Shown here: positions 1 through 7,255 of the stretch, piece by piece
Position numbering within the stretch: the first letter of the stretch is position 1
Layout: the number at the start of each line of letters is the position of its first letter
NCBI GenBank assembly: GCA_947585105.1
Contig: CANPWV010000012.1
Location: 1-41,534, forward strand
Direction of reading: 5' to 3'
DNA: 41,534 bases
Origin: an uncultured Clostridia bacterium
GTDB taxonomy: Bacteria > Bacillota > Clostridia > TANB77 > CAG-508
The notes under the pieces: generated by a model
The model's database searches: none
What the model was told of the DNA's origin: nothing
Seen by the model: only the letters and a program-made list of their open reading frames with translations
Program-made: the position numbers and the translations under genes

Positions 1-1404
1 TGGCTTAGATGTTGTTGTATTTGAATAATCGTCGTCATCATCTTCAATAACAGGCTTGCTAACTTTTCCATCTCCACCAAGCCAAGGGTTATGAGTATCT
101 GGATCTGTTGGATCCCAATTTCTATTAGCTTTATTGCTAGAAATCTTTTGAGATGTTGGTTTTCCAAGAGGACCTGGGTTAGAAGAATCAGAATAGAATT
201 TTACTGTACTACCTGATTTGGCGTTATCATAAATCCATTTTGCATCTCTTACGCAAAGTCTTATACATCCCATTGATGCTGAAGTTCCTAGCTTATCATA
301 TTCTTCATATTCTAATGTATTTGGATACATTTTTTCATAAGGAACTGAGTGGAATAATATGTTTCCTGTAATTCTTACCGCGTATTGTCCATAAACATTT
401 CCAAAAAGTGAACGCCAACGATATTTGTTGGAAATTTTATATGTTCCAGATTTTGGAGTAGCTTTTCCTGTTGAACAAATAAAGGCTTTTACAGGTTTTT
501 TATATTCTCCATTTTCATCTTGATCATAGACTGTTACAGTGTTTGCTCCAAGATTTACTTCAAAATGATAAACTTTTTGCTCAACAACTTCATTTTCGGC
601 TTCAATTGAAGTTATAGCTTCTGTTACGGCTTCTGATTCATTTCCAAATTTGTCAGAAGCTTTTACATAAATAATATATGTTTCATCTTTTTCCAAATCT
701 TTAAAAGTATAACTGTTTACAGAGCCAGTTGAGATATAGGTACTTGATGTAGAAAGTCTAAAAGAGTATTGAATACCTTCAGGATTTTCGTCAACTGCGT
801 TAGCTGTTACGGTTATTGATGAATATGTTGAATCTGTTGTTAATTCAGTAATTTCTGGTCCTGTTTTGTCAATATTTGAGACTTCAAAAACATAAGGCTT
901 TTCAGAAAATTTATTGAATCTTTTATATTTTAAATATACAATTCCATTGTTCTCAATTTCTATTTTTGAATTGTTTACTTTTTTGTAATCAGAATTTTTT
1001 ATCTGTTTTATAGAAATTTCATTTTTTACTGAGTTTGAAGGAGTTTCTGTAACCGTTGAATTAGTAGTATTATTTGAAGCCAGACTTTCTTTGTTATCTT
1101 TTATTTCTTCTTCATAGTAATCTTCTTCTCCAGCAGAATAATCTATAAAATAGAAAATATCGTGGTTTGTTTTTGAATCAAGATTTGCAATTATACTTTT
1201 ACCAGTTTCTTTTGTAGTTGAAAGTTTAATTGAAATATTACTATCTTCTACATTTTTAACTGGAATCATACTATTTATTAATAGAAAAATTCCGATAATT
1301 ATAGCAATTAGAATTCCAAAAAATATTGAAATTCTTATGATTTTTCTTCTATTAAATTTTTTCTTCTTTTTACTTCTTTTTTTTCTTATTTCATCAATTT
1401 CCAT
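1..1404 (-). CDS. L,D-transpeptidase (YkuD family), membrane-anchored, C-terminus cut off
   Basis: Reads without a stop from the ATG at 1404 to the window edge, so the 3' end is missing. Lysine/arginine-rich N-terminus, then one membrane segment (about residues 30-50), an extended linker, a fibronectin-like domain (around 'VDENPEGIQYSFRLS'), then the YkuD catalytic domain. The catalytic region shows the upstream His in 'ILFHSVPYEK' and the nucleophile motif 'SASMGCIRLCVRDAKWIY', with Cys in S-x-GC-x-R. Family role: forms 3-3 cross-links in peptidoglycan or attaches proteins outside the membrane. A Ser/Thr/Asp-rich tail follows the domain. It lies just downstream of the HD-GYP gene on the same strand and may be co-transcribed. 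No in-frame CGG codon. Confidence 0.9.
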   Translation of the reverse strand, partial: MEIDEIRKKRSKKKKKFNRRKIIRISIFFGILIAIIIGIFLLINSMIPVKNVEDSNISIKLSTTKETGKSIIANLDSKTNHDIFYFIDYSAGEEDYYEEEIKDNKESLASNNTTNSTVTETPSNSVKNEISIKQIKNSDYKKVNNSKIEIENNGIVYLKYKRFNKFSEKPYVFEVSNIDKTGPEITELTTDSTYSSITVTANAVDENPEGIQYSFRLSTSSTYISTGSVNSYTFKDLEKDETYIIYVKASDKFGNESEAVTEAITSIEAENEVVEQKVYHFEVNLGANTVTVYDQDENGEYKKPVKAFICSTGKATPKSGTYKISNKYRWRSLFGNVYGQYAVRITGNILFHSVPYEKMYPNTLEYEEYDKLGTSASMGCIRLCVRDAKWIYDNAKSGSTVKFYSDSSNPGPLGKPTSQKISSNKANRNWDPTDPDTHNPWLGGDGKVSKPVIEDDDDDYSNTTTSKP

Positions 1405-1421
1405 TTATATTTTTCCTTTTG

Positions 1422-2615
1422 TTAATTTATAAATTTTGGCAAACTATCAGAAACGCCTGTATCTCTAGAGTATTCTTGAGTTTTATCATTCCAAAAACCA
1501 GCTTTTAAAAAACCTTTTTCGTCAAGCCCGTTAGATAGGAGAGTCGCTTCCTCTGGCTTTCCGTTTTTGATTAATTCTAAATCTTTCTTTAATATTTTAA
1601 CAAAAATTTGTGTCAAAGTTGTATCTAATTGTTGAGATTGTCTATTTGTTTCAATATCAAAATGAGGGTGTGACGCAACTTGAAGCTCGTTTATAGCTTC
1701 TTCAACAGTTTTTAATTTCGATTTATTTTTGTTATTTTCGTTTTTGGTTGTATAACTTCTAGTAGTAGTCATAGAATCAAATGAATCAGCAATTGCAATA
1801 ATTTTTGAAATATCAGAAAATTTTTCTAAACCATGATAGCCTTGTCCATCAATTCTTTCGTGGTGATTTTCAACAGCTTCAGCAAATTCTTCGTCACCTA
1901 AAATTTTTCTAATCATAGTAGCTCCAAAATCTGAATGAAGCTTCATAATATCATATTCTTCTTGAGTTAATTTAGAATCTTTTTCTAAAAGCTTTTGGGA
2001 AATACTATTTTTTCCAATATCATGAGCCCAAGAGGCAAGCATAGTCAAATTCATTTTTTGAACAACATAATCATGTTTTAATTCATCATAGTTTTCGCCT
2101 TTTTTAGAATTTTCATAAAGCTCGTCATATTGGTCTCCAAAAAAGTTTTCACCAATTGCTAGTGAATACTTTGAAACTCTAGCTGAATGGTCTTTTGTAT
2201 ATGGATCTTTATTTTCCAAAATACTTACAATTTGCATAATAAATTTCAAATCTTTTTCACGACTGAAATTTTTCTCTTTTTTCAAATCTAAAATAAGTGA
2301 ACTTCTATCTTCTATAAGTTTTATTGAATTTTCTATATCTTTAAGACCAATTACTCTAATAAAAAGTTTCATTTCTTTTAAAGAATCAGAAATATTTTCA
2401 GGGATTTTTCCATCAAATATAGCCTCGTCTAAACTTGCCAAATATAATTTTAAGACATCTTCGTCAAGACTATTTAAGTCTATTAATTCAAATTGAACTG
2501 AACTAGAGTTTAAGCTATTTTCTAAGCTTTTTCCAAATTCATTATTTTTAGAATAATAGCCAATAATATATTTTTTAGCAAGATTTCTTTGCTCTTTGAT
2601 TATATTAATTGCCAT
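1422..2615 (-). CDS. HD-GYP domain protein (putative c-di-GMP phosphodiesterase)
   Basis: 397 aa. The N-terminal ~120 residues resemble no domain I recognise. The C-terminal half is an HD-GYP domain: 'DHSARVSKYS', 'WAHDIGK' (HD metal ligands), 'HHERIDGQGYHG' (the GYP triad reads GYH) and 'IIAIADSFDSMTTTRSY'. Family role: hydrolysis of cyclic di-GMP, controlling motility, biofilm or sporulation. About 65 residues follow the domain. The GYP-to-GYH change and the long acidic insert between the first His region and the HD pair are mild departures, so activity is likely but unproven. RBS: the minus-strand sequence upstream of the ATG holds AAGGGGG. Confidence 0.85.
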   Translation of the reverse strand: MAINIIKEQRNLAKKYIIGYYSKNNEFGKSLENSLNSSSVQFELIDLNSLDEDVLKLYLASLDEAIFDGKIPENISDSLKEMKLFIRVIGLKDIENSIKLIEDRSSLILDLKKEKNFSREKDLKFIMQIVSILENKDPYTKDHSARVSKYSLAIGENFFGDQYDELYENSKKGENYDELKHDYVVQKMNLTMLASWAHDIGKNSISQKLLEKDSKLTQEEYDIMKLHSDFGATMIRKILGDEEFAEAVENHHERIDGQGYHGLEKFSDISKIIAIADSFDSMTTTRSYTTKNENNKNKSKLKTVEEAINELQVASHPHFDIETNRQSQQLDTTLTQIFVKILKKDLELIKNGKPEEATLLSNGLDEKGFLKAGFWNDKTQEYSRDTGVSDSLPKFIN

Positions 2616-2722
2616 AAACTCGCCCCCTTAAATTTGAATATAAACATTTTATAATATTTTTATCAAATATTCAAGAATAATTAAAATATTTATACATAAT
2701 ATTTGGAGAGGAGGATTTTGAT

Positions 2723-3573
2723 ATGATTCTTTTTTCTAAGATGCAAGGGACAGGGAACGATTTCATTGTTATAAATTGCATAAATCAATATTTTAATTAT
2801 AATTTGAGCAATTTGTCTAATTTTTTGTGCAATAGAAATTTTGGAGTAGGTGGAGATGGAGTAATATACGTTTTTAGAGGAAACAAAGCTGATTTTAAAA
2901 TGAGAATTTTCAATAAAGATGGCTCTGAAGCGGAGATGTGCGGAAATGGAATTAGAGTTTTAGGAAAATTTTTATATGAGAAAGATATAACTACAAAAAC
3001 AAATTTGACAATTGAGACTTTGGCTGGAATCAAGGAGATTTACTTAACTGTAGAGAACAAGACTGTTGTCAATGTCAAAGTAAATATGGGAATTCCATAT
3101 TTTGATTCTCGGAAGGATTCCGGCTTATCTTCCAAAAGAAGAGGCTTTAAAGGAATATCATACAATTTCGTTAGATATTGAAGGTCAAGAATATAAATTT
3201 GATTTGGTATCAATGGGAAACCCTCATTCAGTTTGCTTTGTAAATGATTTATCAAAAATTGATGTAGACAAAATAGGAAGTTTTGTAGAAAATTATAAAT
3301 ATTTTCCAAACAAGACAAACGTTGAATTTGTTCAGGTTTTAGACAGAAACAATATAAAAATAAAAGTTTGGGAAAGGGGAGTAGGTAGAACTATTTCGTG
3401 TGGAACTGGCGCTTGCGCTTCTAGTGTTTGCGCAATAAAGAGAGATTTTGTAAACAATAATGTAAACGTAGGATTAGAGGGGCGGAAGATTACATATAAG
3501 ATATGACGAAGAAAACGGAGTAATTCTAACAGGTGGCGCAGAATTTTGTTTTGAAGGAAGAATAGATTTGTAA
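2723..3573 (+). CDS. dapF: Diaminopimelate epimerase, assembled across two +1 shifts
   Basis: Converts LL- to meso-diaminopimelate in lysine/peptidoglycan synthesis. A complete 283-aa protein is obtained only by skipping the C at 3110 and at 3483. Both are in-frame CGG codons (TCT CGG A, GGG CGG A), and skipping gives Gly: 'FDS-G-RIPAYLP' and 'LEG-G-RLHIRYD'. Both catalytic Cys are present: 'EMCGNGIR' and 'SCGTGACAS'. The first shift restores 'MGNPHSVCF'; the second restores the C-terminal 'LTGGAEFCFEGRIDL' ending at TAA 3571-3573. Length 851 nt = 3n+2, as expected for two one-base insertions. RBS GGAGAGGAGG before ATG 2723. Without the shifts the protein stops at about 152 aa. Confidence in the family is very high; the shift mechanism is inferred. 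Confidence 0.93.
3110..3113 (+). other. +1 frameshift site CGGA in dapF (first)
   Basis: In-frame TCT CGG AAG; skipping C gives TCT GGA AGG and restores 'DSGRIPAYLPKEEAL'. One of 15 equivalent sites in the window. Confidence 0.88.
3483..3486 (+). other. +1 frameshift site CGGA in dapF (second)
   Basis: In-frame GGG CGG AAG; skipping C gives GGG GGA AGA, rebuilding the GG-R of the DapF C-terminus. The preceding GGG cannot re-pair perfectly on GGC, which bears on the mechanism. Confidence 0.88.
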
Positions 3574-3580
3574 AGTTTTG

Positions 3581-3609
3581 TTGTAAATTATATCTCGTTA
3601 TGATAAAAT
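3581..3609 (+). promoter_or_regulatory. Sigma-A-type promoter of the transglutaminase-like gene
   Basis: TTGTAA (3581-3586), 17-bp spacer, TAAAAT (3604-3609). Predicted start of transcription is near 3616, giving a short leader with AAAAGGGG at 3623-3630. Confidence 0.6.
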
Positions 3610-3707
3610 GAAAATGAAATCAAAAAGGGGATATAAAAAACGTTCATATACAAGAAGATGGCGATCCTGTAGAAGAAAAAGATTGCTACTTAGTAGAAAA
3701 ATATTGT

Positions 3708-4376
3708 ATGATAAAAGACAAAATTGATTCTATTTTAAGAGGTTTGGGCGATTCAGATAGCGAGTTAGACAAATTTATGAAAATATATACTTATTTAGGA
3801 GAGTCAATAAGTTATAATTTTACTGACGATGGCGAACCATCTGACAAAATTGAAGCTTGCAACTTAGAGGGCGGACTATTAGAAGGAAAAAGTATATGTG
3901 AAGGATATTCAAAAATTTTAAGGCAAGTTTTGAGAGCTTCTGGTATAGACTGTAAATATTTAGTTGGAAGAGATTATTACTTAGAGGGAGCAAGGCCAAT
4001 TGATGATAATCATGGTTGGAATCAAGTAAAAATAGATGGAAAATGGTATAACTGTGATCTTACATGGGATTCAATTAGAATCCAAGATAAAAGACCTTTG
4101 GAATATTGCTTAAAAAGTGACGAAGATTTTACTTTTCATATAACAAAAAGCCCAGAAAAAGAAAAATGCGACGAATCTTATGATATAGTTAAAGTTAACT
4201 CATATTTGAGTTATGATACAGATTTGGAGCTTGAAGAAAAAAGCGAATTATTTACAATTGGAAAAGACACAATGGAGAATTTAATAGGTTCTCTTATAAA
4301 AGAAAGTGACTTAAAACAAGCGATTTTATCGCTAAATGAACCGGAAAAAGATTTAAATAAAGAAGTGGAAAAATAA
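3708..4376 (+). CDS. Transglutaminase-like (papain-fold) protein; true start probably upstream
   Basis: Transglutaminase-core family: Cys in 'KSICEGYSK', His in 'DDNHGWNQV', Asp in 'CDLTWD' form the expected Cys-His-Asp triad. The family includes proteases and amide-group transferases; substrate unknown. ATG 3708 is the only canonical start in frame and is used here, but it has no RBS. The frame is open back to 3615 and encodes 'VHIQEDGDPVEEKDCYLVEK' just before the ATG. The promoter at 3581-3609 and AAAAGGGG at 3623-3630 point to initiation near 3642, where the in-frame codon is GTT. The last ~60 residues are acidic and look non-catalytic. A strong terminator follows at once. Confidence 0.75.
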   Translation: MIKDKIDSILRGLGDSDSELDKFMKIYTYLGESISYNFTDDGEPSDKIEACNLEGGLLEGKSICEGYSKILRQVLRASGIDCKYLVGRDYYLEGARPIDDNHGWNQVKIDGKWYNCDLTWDSIRIQDKRPLEYCLKSDEDFTFHITKSPEKEKCDESYDIVKVNSYLSYDTDLELEEKSELFTIGKDTMENLIGSLIKESDLKQAILSLNEPEKDLNKEVEK

Positions 4377-4413
4377 AAGTCAGGTAAATTTAAAATGTTT
4401 GCTTGACTTTTTT
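4375..4413 (+). terminator. Intrinsic terminator after the transglutaminase-like gene
   Basis: AAAAGTCAGG (4375-4384) pairs with CTTGACTTTT (4402-4411), followed by more T; it overlaps the stop codon. Confidence 0.75.
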
Positions 4414-4501
4414 CTTTTGACATTATATACTGATTTGAGCAGATACTAAAAAAGGAGCTAAAATAATTATTATAATATATAATTTAAATGGGGGTGTAAA
4501 A

Positions 4502-4648
4502 ATGAGTGAAGCTAAGAATTGGAAAGAATTTGAAAAAGAATTAAATTTTACAGAAGAGGAAACTATTGAAATGGAACTTGAAAAGCAACTTATAGAAACA
4601 ATTATGGAGGCAAGAGAAAAAAGTAAAAAAGAATCAAAACAAAGTTAA
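4502..4648 (+). CDS. Small acidic/basic helical ORF, possibly the remnant of an HTH antitoxin-type protein
   Basis: 48 aa: starts 'MSEAKNWKEFEKELNFTEEE', ends 'EAREKSKKESKQS'. Good RBS (GGGGGTG, 6 nt before ATG). The sequence resembles the N-terminal helix found before the HTH in HigA/XRE-type antitoxins ('..LIEARKSK..'), but the protein ends where the HTH should begin, straight into a terminator. It may be a truncated remnant or a genuine small protein. There is no toxin gene beside it. Confidence 0.5.
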   Translation: MSEAKNWKEFEKELNFTEEETIEMELEKQLIETIMEAREKSKKESKQS

Positions 4649-4676
4649 AAAAATCGTCCATCGGACGATTTTTTTA
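4646..4676 (+). terminator. Intrinsic terminator, left copy of a twin pair
   Basis: AATCGTCC (4652-4659), loop ATC, GGACGATT (4663-4670), then T7. Nearly identical to the hairpin at 6423-6449. Confidence 0.85.
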
Positions 4677-4683
4677 TTATGTA

Positions 4684-4712
4684 TTGACATTTAATTTTCT
4701 TAAATATATAAT
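4684..4712 (+). promoter_or_regulatory. Perfect consensus sigma-A promoter reading into the back of the XRE gene
   Basis: TTGACA (4684-4689), 17 bp, TATAAT (4707-4712). Start of transcription near 4719, beside the left 15-bp repeat (4723-4737). The next plus-strand gene is the pilin-like gene at 5068, so the transcript would have a ~350-nt leader antisense to the XRE gene. Confidence 0.75.
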
Positions 4713-4722
4713 AAATAAAAAG

Positions 4723-4737
4723 TCGCTTTATTAGAGA
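4723..4737 (+). repeat. 15-bp inverted repeat, left copy (putative operator)
   Basis: TCGCTTTATTAGAGA; perfect reverse complement at 5028-5042. The core CTCTAATAAAG/CTTTATTAGAG is itself an imperfect dyad, as expected for an XRE operator. It lies at the +1 region of the promoter 4684-4712 and overlaps the stop codon of the XRE gene. Confidence 0.75.
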
Positions 4738-4974
4738 ATATCTTTAAATGTATCTAATGAAAATTCTAAAATATTTGCAAAAGCAAAAAGTTCAAAATCT
4801 TGAATTAATCTATTTCCTAACTCAATTTTTGAGATTTCTTTTGAAGTTAGTGAAACACCGAATTAATTGTAATTTTTCGGCTAAATCCTGTTGTGACATA
4901 TTTTTCTTTAATCTTAATTCTTTAATTTTTGAACCTGATACATTTTTTAAATTATTATAATTATTAATTTTCAT
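4731..4974 (-). CDS. XRE-family HTH regulator, readable only with one +1 shift
   Basis: From ATG 4974 the frame reads 'SKIKELRLKKNMSQQDLAEK', then 'LQLI', then meets CGG at 4860-4858. Skipping the C gives GGT and continues 'VSLTSKEISKIELGNRLIQD' to TAA 4731. This matches the HTH_3 pattern, in which 'G(V/I)S..T..ISKIE' is the recognition-helix region. Total 244 nt = 3n+1; product 80 aa. Without the shift the protein stops 10 codons later. RBS GGAG about 9 nt before ATG. It is bracketed by two 15-bp inverted repeats that are probably its operators, and it likely controls itself and the pilin-like gene. The corresponding plus-strand ORF (4748-4960) is a shadow. Confidence 0.85.
4857..4860 (-). 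other. +1 frameshift site CGGT in the XRE gene
   Basis: Minus strand ATT CGG TGT; skipping C gives ATT GGT GTT (I-G-V), restoring the HTH. Confidence 0.87.
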
Positions 4975-5027
4975 AATATTCTTGCTCCATTTTTATATAA
5001 TTGTAGCACTTTTTTTAAAACATAATA

Positions 5028-5042
5028 TCTCTAATAAAGCGA
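5028..5042 (-). repeat. 15-bp inverted repeat, right copy (putative operator)
   Basis: Plus strand TCTCTAATAAAGCGA, reverse complement of 4723-4737. It lies between the XRE start and the pilin-like start, ~14 nt before the pilin RBS. In a transcript from 4719 the two copies would also form a 15-bp stem ending near that RBS. Confidence 0.75.
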
Positions 5043-5067
5043 ATATTAAAATTTGGAGGAAAAATAA

Positions 5068-6420
5068 ATGACTAATGAAAAAGGTATAACTCTTATAGCG
5101 CTTATAATTACAATAATAGTTTTGCTTATATTAGCTGGTGTTTCAATAAACGCGGTAGTAGGAGATAATGGTGTTTTAAGTAATGCTCAAAAATCACAGG
5201 TAGAAATGGAAAAAGCCAAATTTATAGAAGATTCTGGTATGGCTTATGACGATATTTACGCCGAAAATTTAGAAGCAGAGTCAATAACAATGGATGAGAT
5301 AAGCGAAAAATTGATAAATGAATATGGCTATAAAGAAGAACAATTAATTAAGATTGAAAATAAAAATATACATTTAAGCGACAATAAAGTAAGATTAAGA
5401 CCAAATAATCAAAAAGAGATAACTGTAACATTAGGGGATGATATAGTTAATACTTATTTTGTTTTAATAAGGGGAAAATATTATAAGATAAATTTTGATA
5501 AATCTGATATAAATTTATCAGAAGGACAAGATAGTATTCCAAATGAAGAAGTTTTAAAAACAACAATAAAATCTGGGAATGATATAATAACAACTGGATT
5601 AGAAAGTGGAAAAGTGACAATAGAAGGAAAAGATGGACAAACAGGAAAAGCTGTAATATCAGTAAGCTATGGAGTTTTAGAAGAATTAATAGATGTTAAA
5701 GTAAATGAATTATTAGTAGATATAGGTGATGTAACAGTAGATGGCAAAGTATTAGAAAATGATTGGCAATATTTTTATGATGACGAAACAGATGTATATT
5801 TAATATATGATGATTATTTAGAAAATAGCGCTATTCCAAGGCAAGGAAGAATAGTTGTAGATGGCTATAGAGTTTATATGAAAAGTGGCGAAGGAGATAG
5901 GTATCTTTTAACATATTATTTAAATAATAATAAAACATGGAAGGGCTTTTCAGATGGAGTAAAAAATGCAATAGCTTTAAAAGGTGTAACAATAAATGGA
6001 GATGTAACAACTGTTGGTTCACCTGATTTAGAACTATTTAAAAAATCTTTTGATAAAATATATGGAGTTTCTCGATTTGAAATAAAATATTTTGAAAGTG
6101 GAGATCAAAATGTCGATTCAATTATTAAAGCTCCTGGTTATTTGTATCGTTTGAATGGAGAAGAAAATTATAGTGATAAAACTTATATTGATAGTAATAA
6201 AAAAGTTTTTTTCCCTCATATTAATAAATGGAATGAAACATGGGGTTATTGGTTAACATCATTGTCAGCTGTTGGGCAGGGCGAAATTTGTTATGTTGAT
6301 AGTGTAGGATGTTTAAACAGGAGACCGTACAGTGATGATGACAGAGGTGTTAGACCTGTAGTTAAAATTCCAAAGTCAAATGAATTAACGGAATTATTAA
6401 AAATAGATGAGATAGAATAG
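5068..6420 (+). CDS. Pilin-like surface protein with an Ig-like and a lectin-fold-like C-terminal domain
   Basis: 450 aa. The N-terminus 'NEKGITLIALIITIIVLLIL' is a class III-type prepilin/pseudopilin signal: a short leader ending in Gly, then a hydrophobic helix. Residues ~105-215 look like a bacterial Ig-like beta domain ('GKVTIEGKDGQTGKAVISVS'). The C-terminal ~200 residues end with 'GYWLTSLSA' and 'DRGVRPVVKI', the signature of DUF6273-type domains, which have a C-type-lectin-like fold. Family members are exported proteins that bind ligands. No prepilin peptidase or pilus gene is nearby. Good RBS (TTTGGAGG). Probably regulated by the adjacent XRE protein through the 15-bp repeats. Confidence 0.75.
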   Translation: MTNEKGITLIALIITIIVLLILAGVSINAVVGDNGVLSNAQKSQVEMEKAKFIEDSGMAYDDIYAENLEAESITMDEISEKLINEYGYKEEQLIKIENKNIHLSDNKVRLRPNNQKEITVTLGDDIVNTYFVLIRGKYYKINFDKSDINLSEGQDSIPNEEVLKTTIKSGNDIITTGLESGKVTIEGKDGQTGKAVISVSYGVLEELIDVKVNELLVDIGDVTVDGKVLENDWQYFYDDETDVYLIYDDYLENSAIPRQGRIVVDGYRVYMKSGEGDRYLLTYYLNNNKTWKGFSDGVKNAIALKGVTINGDVTTVGSPDLELFKKSFDKIYGVSRFEIKYFESGDQNVDSIIKAPGYLYRLNGEENYSDKTYIDSNKKVFFPHINKWNETWGYWLTSLSAVGQGEICYVDSVGCLNRRPYSDDDRGVRPVVKIPKSNELTELLKIDEIE

Positions 6421-6422
6421 TA

Positions 6423-6449
6423 AAAAAATCGTCCAATGGACGATTTTTT
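6423..6449. terminator. Intrinsic terminator, right copy of a twin pair; shared by convergent genes
   Basis: AATCGTCC / GGACGATT with flanking A and T runs, so it works on both strands; it lies between the pilin-like gene and the kinase. Confidence 0.85.
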
Positions 6450-7149
6450 AGTTGATTTCTAATTTTTGCGTGAAGAAATCGGGATTTGCGGTGGTGTATA
6501 ATTTTAGATTTTTGTTTTTGACTAAAAGCTTAGAGACTTGCCATAAACCGAGTCCAGAATTACCTTTTTTCGTGGTGAAATTCTTTTCAAAAATCTTTTT
6601 TGTTGAGATTCCTTTTGAAAGATAAGTGTTTTCGACAATTACAAATTGCTTTCCATTCATTTCTTCAAAAGAAACATTAACGATTTTTGAATTACATTCT
6701 TTTGATGCTTCAATTGCGTTATCTAAAAGTATTCCTAAAATTCTTGTAATAGTGTATGTATCAATATTTAGAGAGTTTAGATCAATCAAAATATTTAATG
6801 ACATTTTTACATTACAATTTTCGGCAAGATTATATTTGTCTGATATGATACTATAAATCGCAGGATTTTCCATAAGCTTTGAATGAAATCTGTATAAATT
6901 ATTGATTTTGAAACATTCCGGAATTAAATGATTATAGTAATTTTTTAAATCATACATATTGTTTGTTTTGATATAACCGCCTATTGCTTGCATAATATTG
7001 TTAAAATCATGGCGAAAAGTCCTAGTAGATTCGCAGATTCCAGTTAAATTAGCAATTTCTAATTTTTGCTTATTACAGATAGCCTTTAAAATTAAAACAG
7101 CTATAAAGCTTGAAATAATAATACTAACAGAAAAAATAAATTTTATCAT
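6448..7149 (-). CDS. GHKL-type histidine kinase (AgrC/SpoOB-like), short sensor
   Basis: Start placed at ATG 7149 because AGGAGA lies 9 nt upstream; the longer frame to 7194 lacks an RBS. 233 aa: one N-terminal membrane helix, a phospho-acceptor region 'TRTFRHDFNNIMQAIGGYI' (HD-[FY]NN pattern of AgrC/VirS kinases), then a HATPase domain with N-box 'ILLDNAIEAS' and G-box 'KKGNSGLGLWQV'. It has a single membrane span instead of the five to six of AgrC, and no response regulator is adjacent, so signal and partner are unknown. Convergent with the pilin-like gene. Confidence 0.85.
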   Translation of the reverse strand: MIKFIFSVSIIISSFIAVLILKAICNKQKLEIANLTGICESTRTFRHDFNNIMQAIGGYIKTNNMYDLKNYYNHLIPECFKINNLYRFHSKLMENPAIYSIISDKYNLAENCNVKMSLNILIDLNSLNIDTYTITRILGILLDNAIEASKECNSKIVNVSFEEMNGKQFVIVENTYLSKGISTKKIFEKNFTTKKGNSGLGLWQVSKLLVKNKNLKLYTTANPDFFTQKLEIN

Positions 7150-7255
7150 TTGTAAATATCTCCTAAAAAAAGTTGCAACTAAAATTAATTGCAACTCTAA
7201 TTATAAGATATAAAGTAGTTATTTGTCAAAATAAATCGAATGACAAAATTCGACA

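Noticed and set aside
4723..5042. Invertible phase-variation switch as the preferred reading of the 15-bp inverted repeats
   Set aside because: No recombinase gene is adjacent and the strong promoter lies outside the repeats; operators of the XRE protein explain the positions more simply. Kept only as an alternative.
5068..6420. Diversity-generating retroelement target
   Set aside because: No reverse transcriptase, accessory gene or template repeat is seen within the window.
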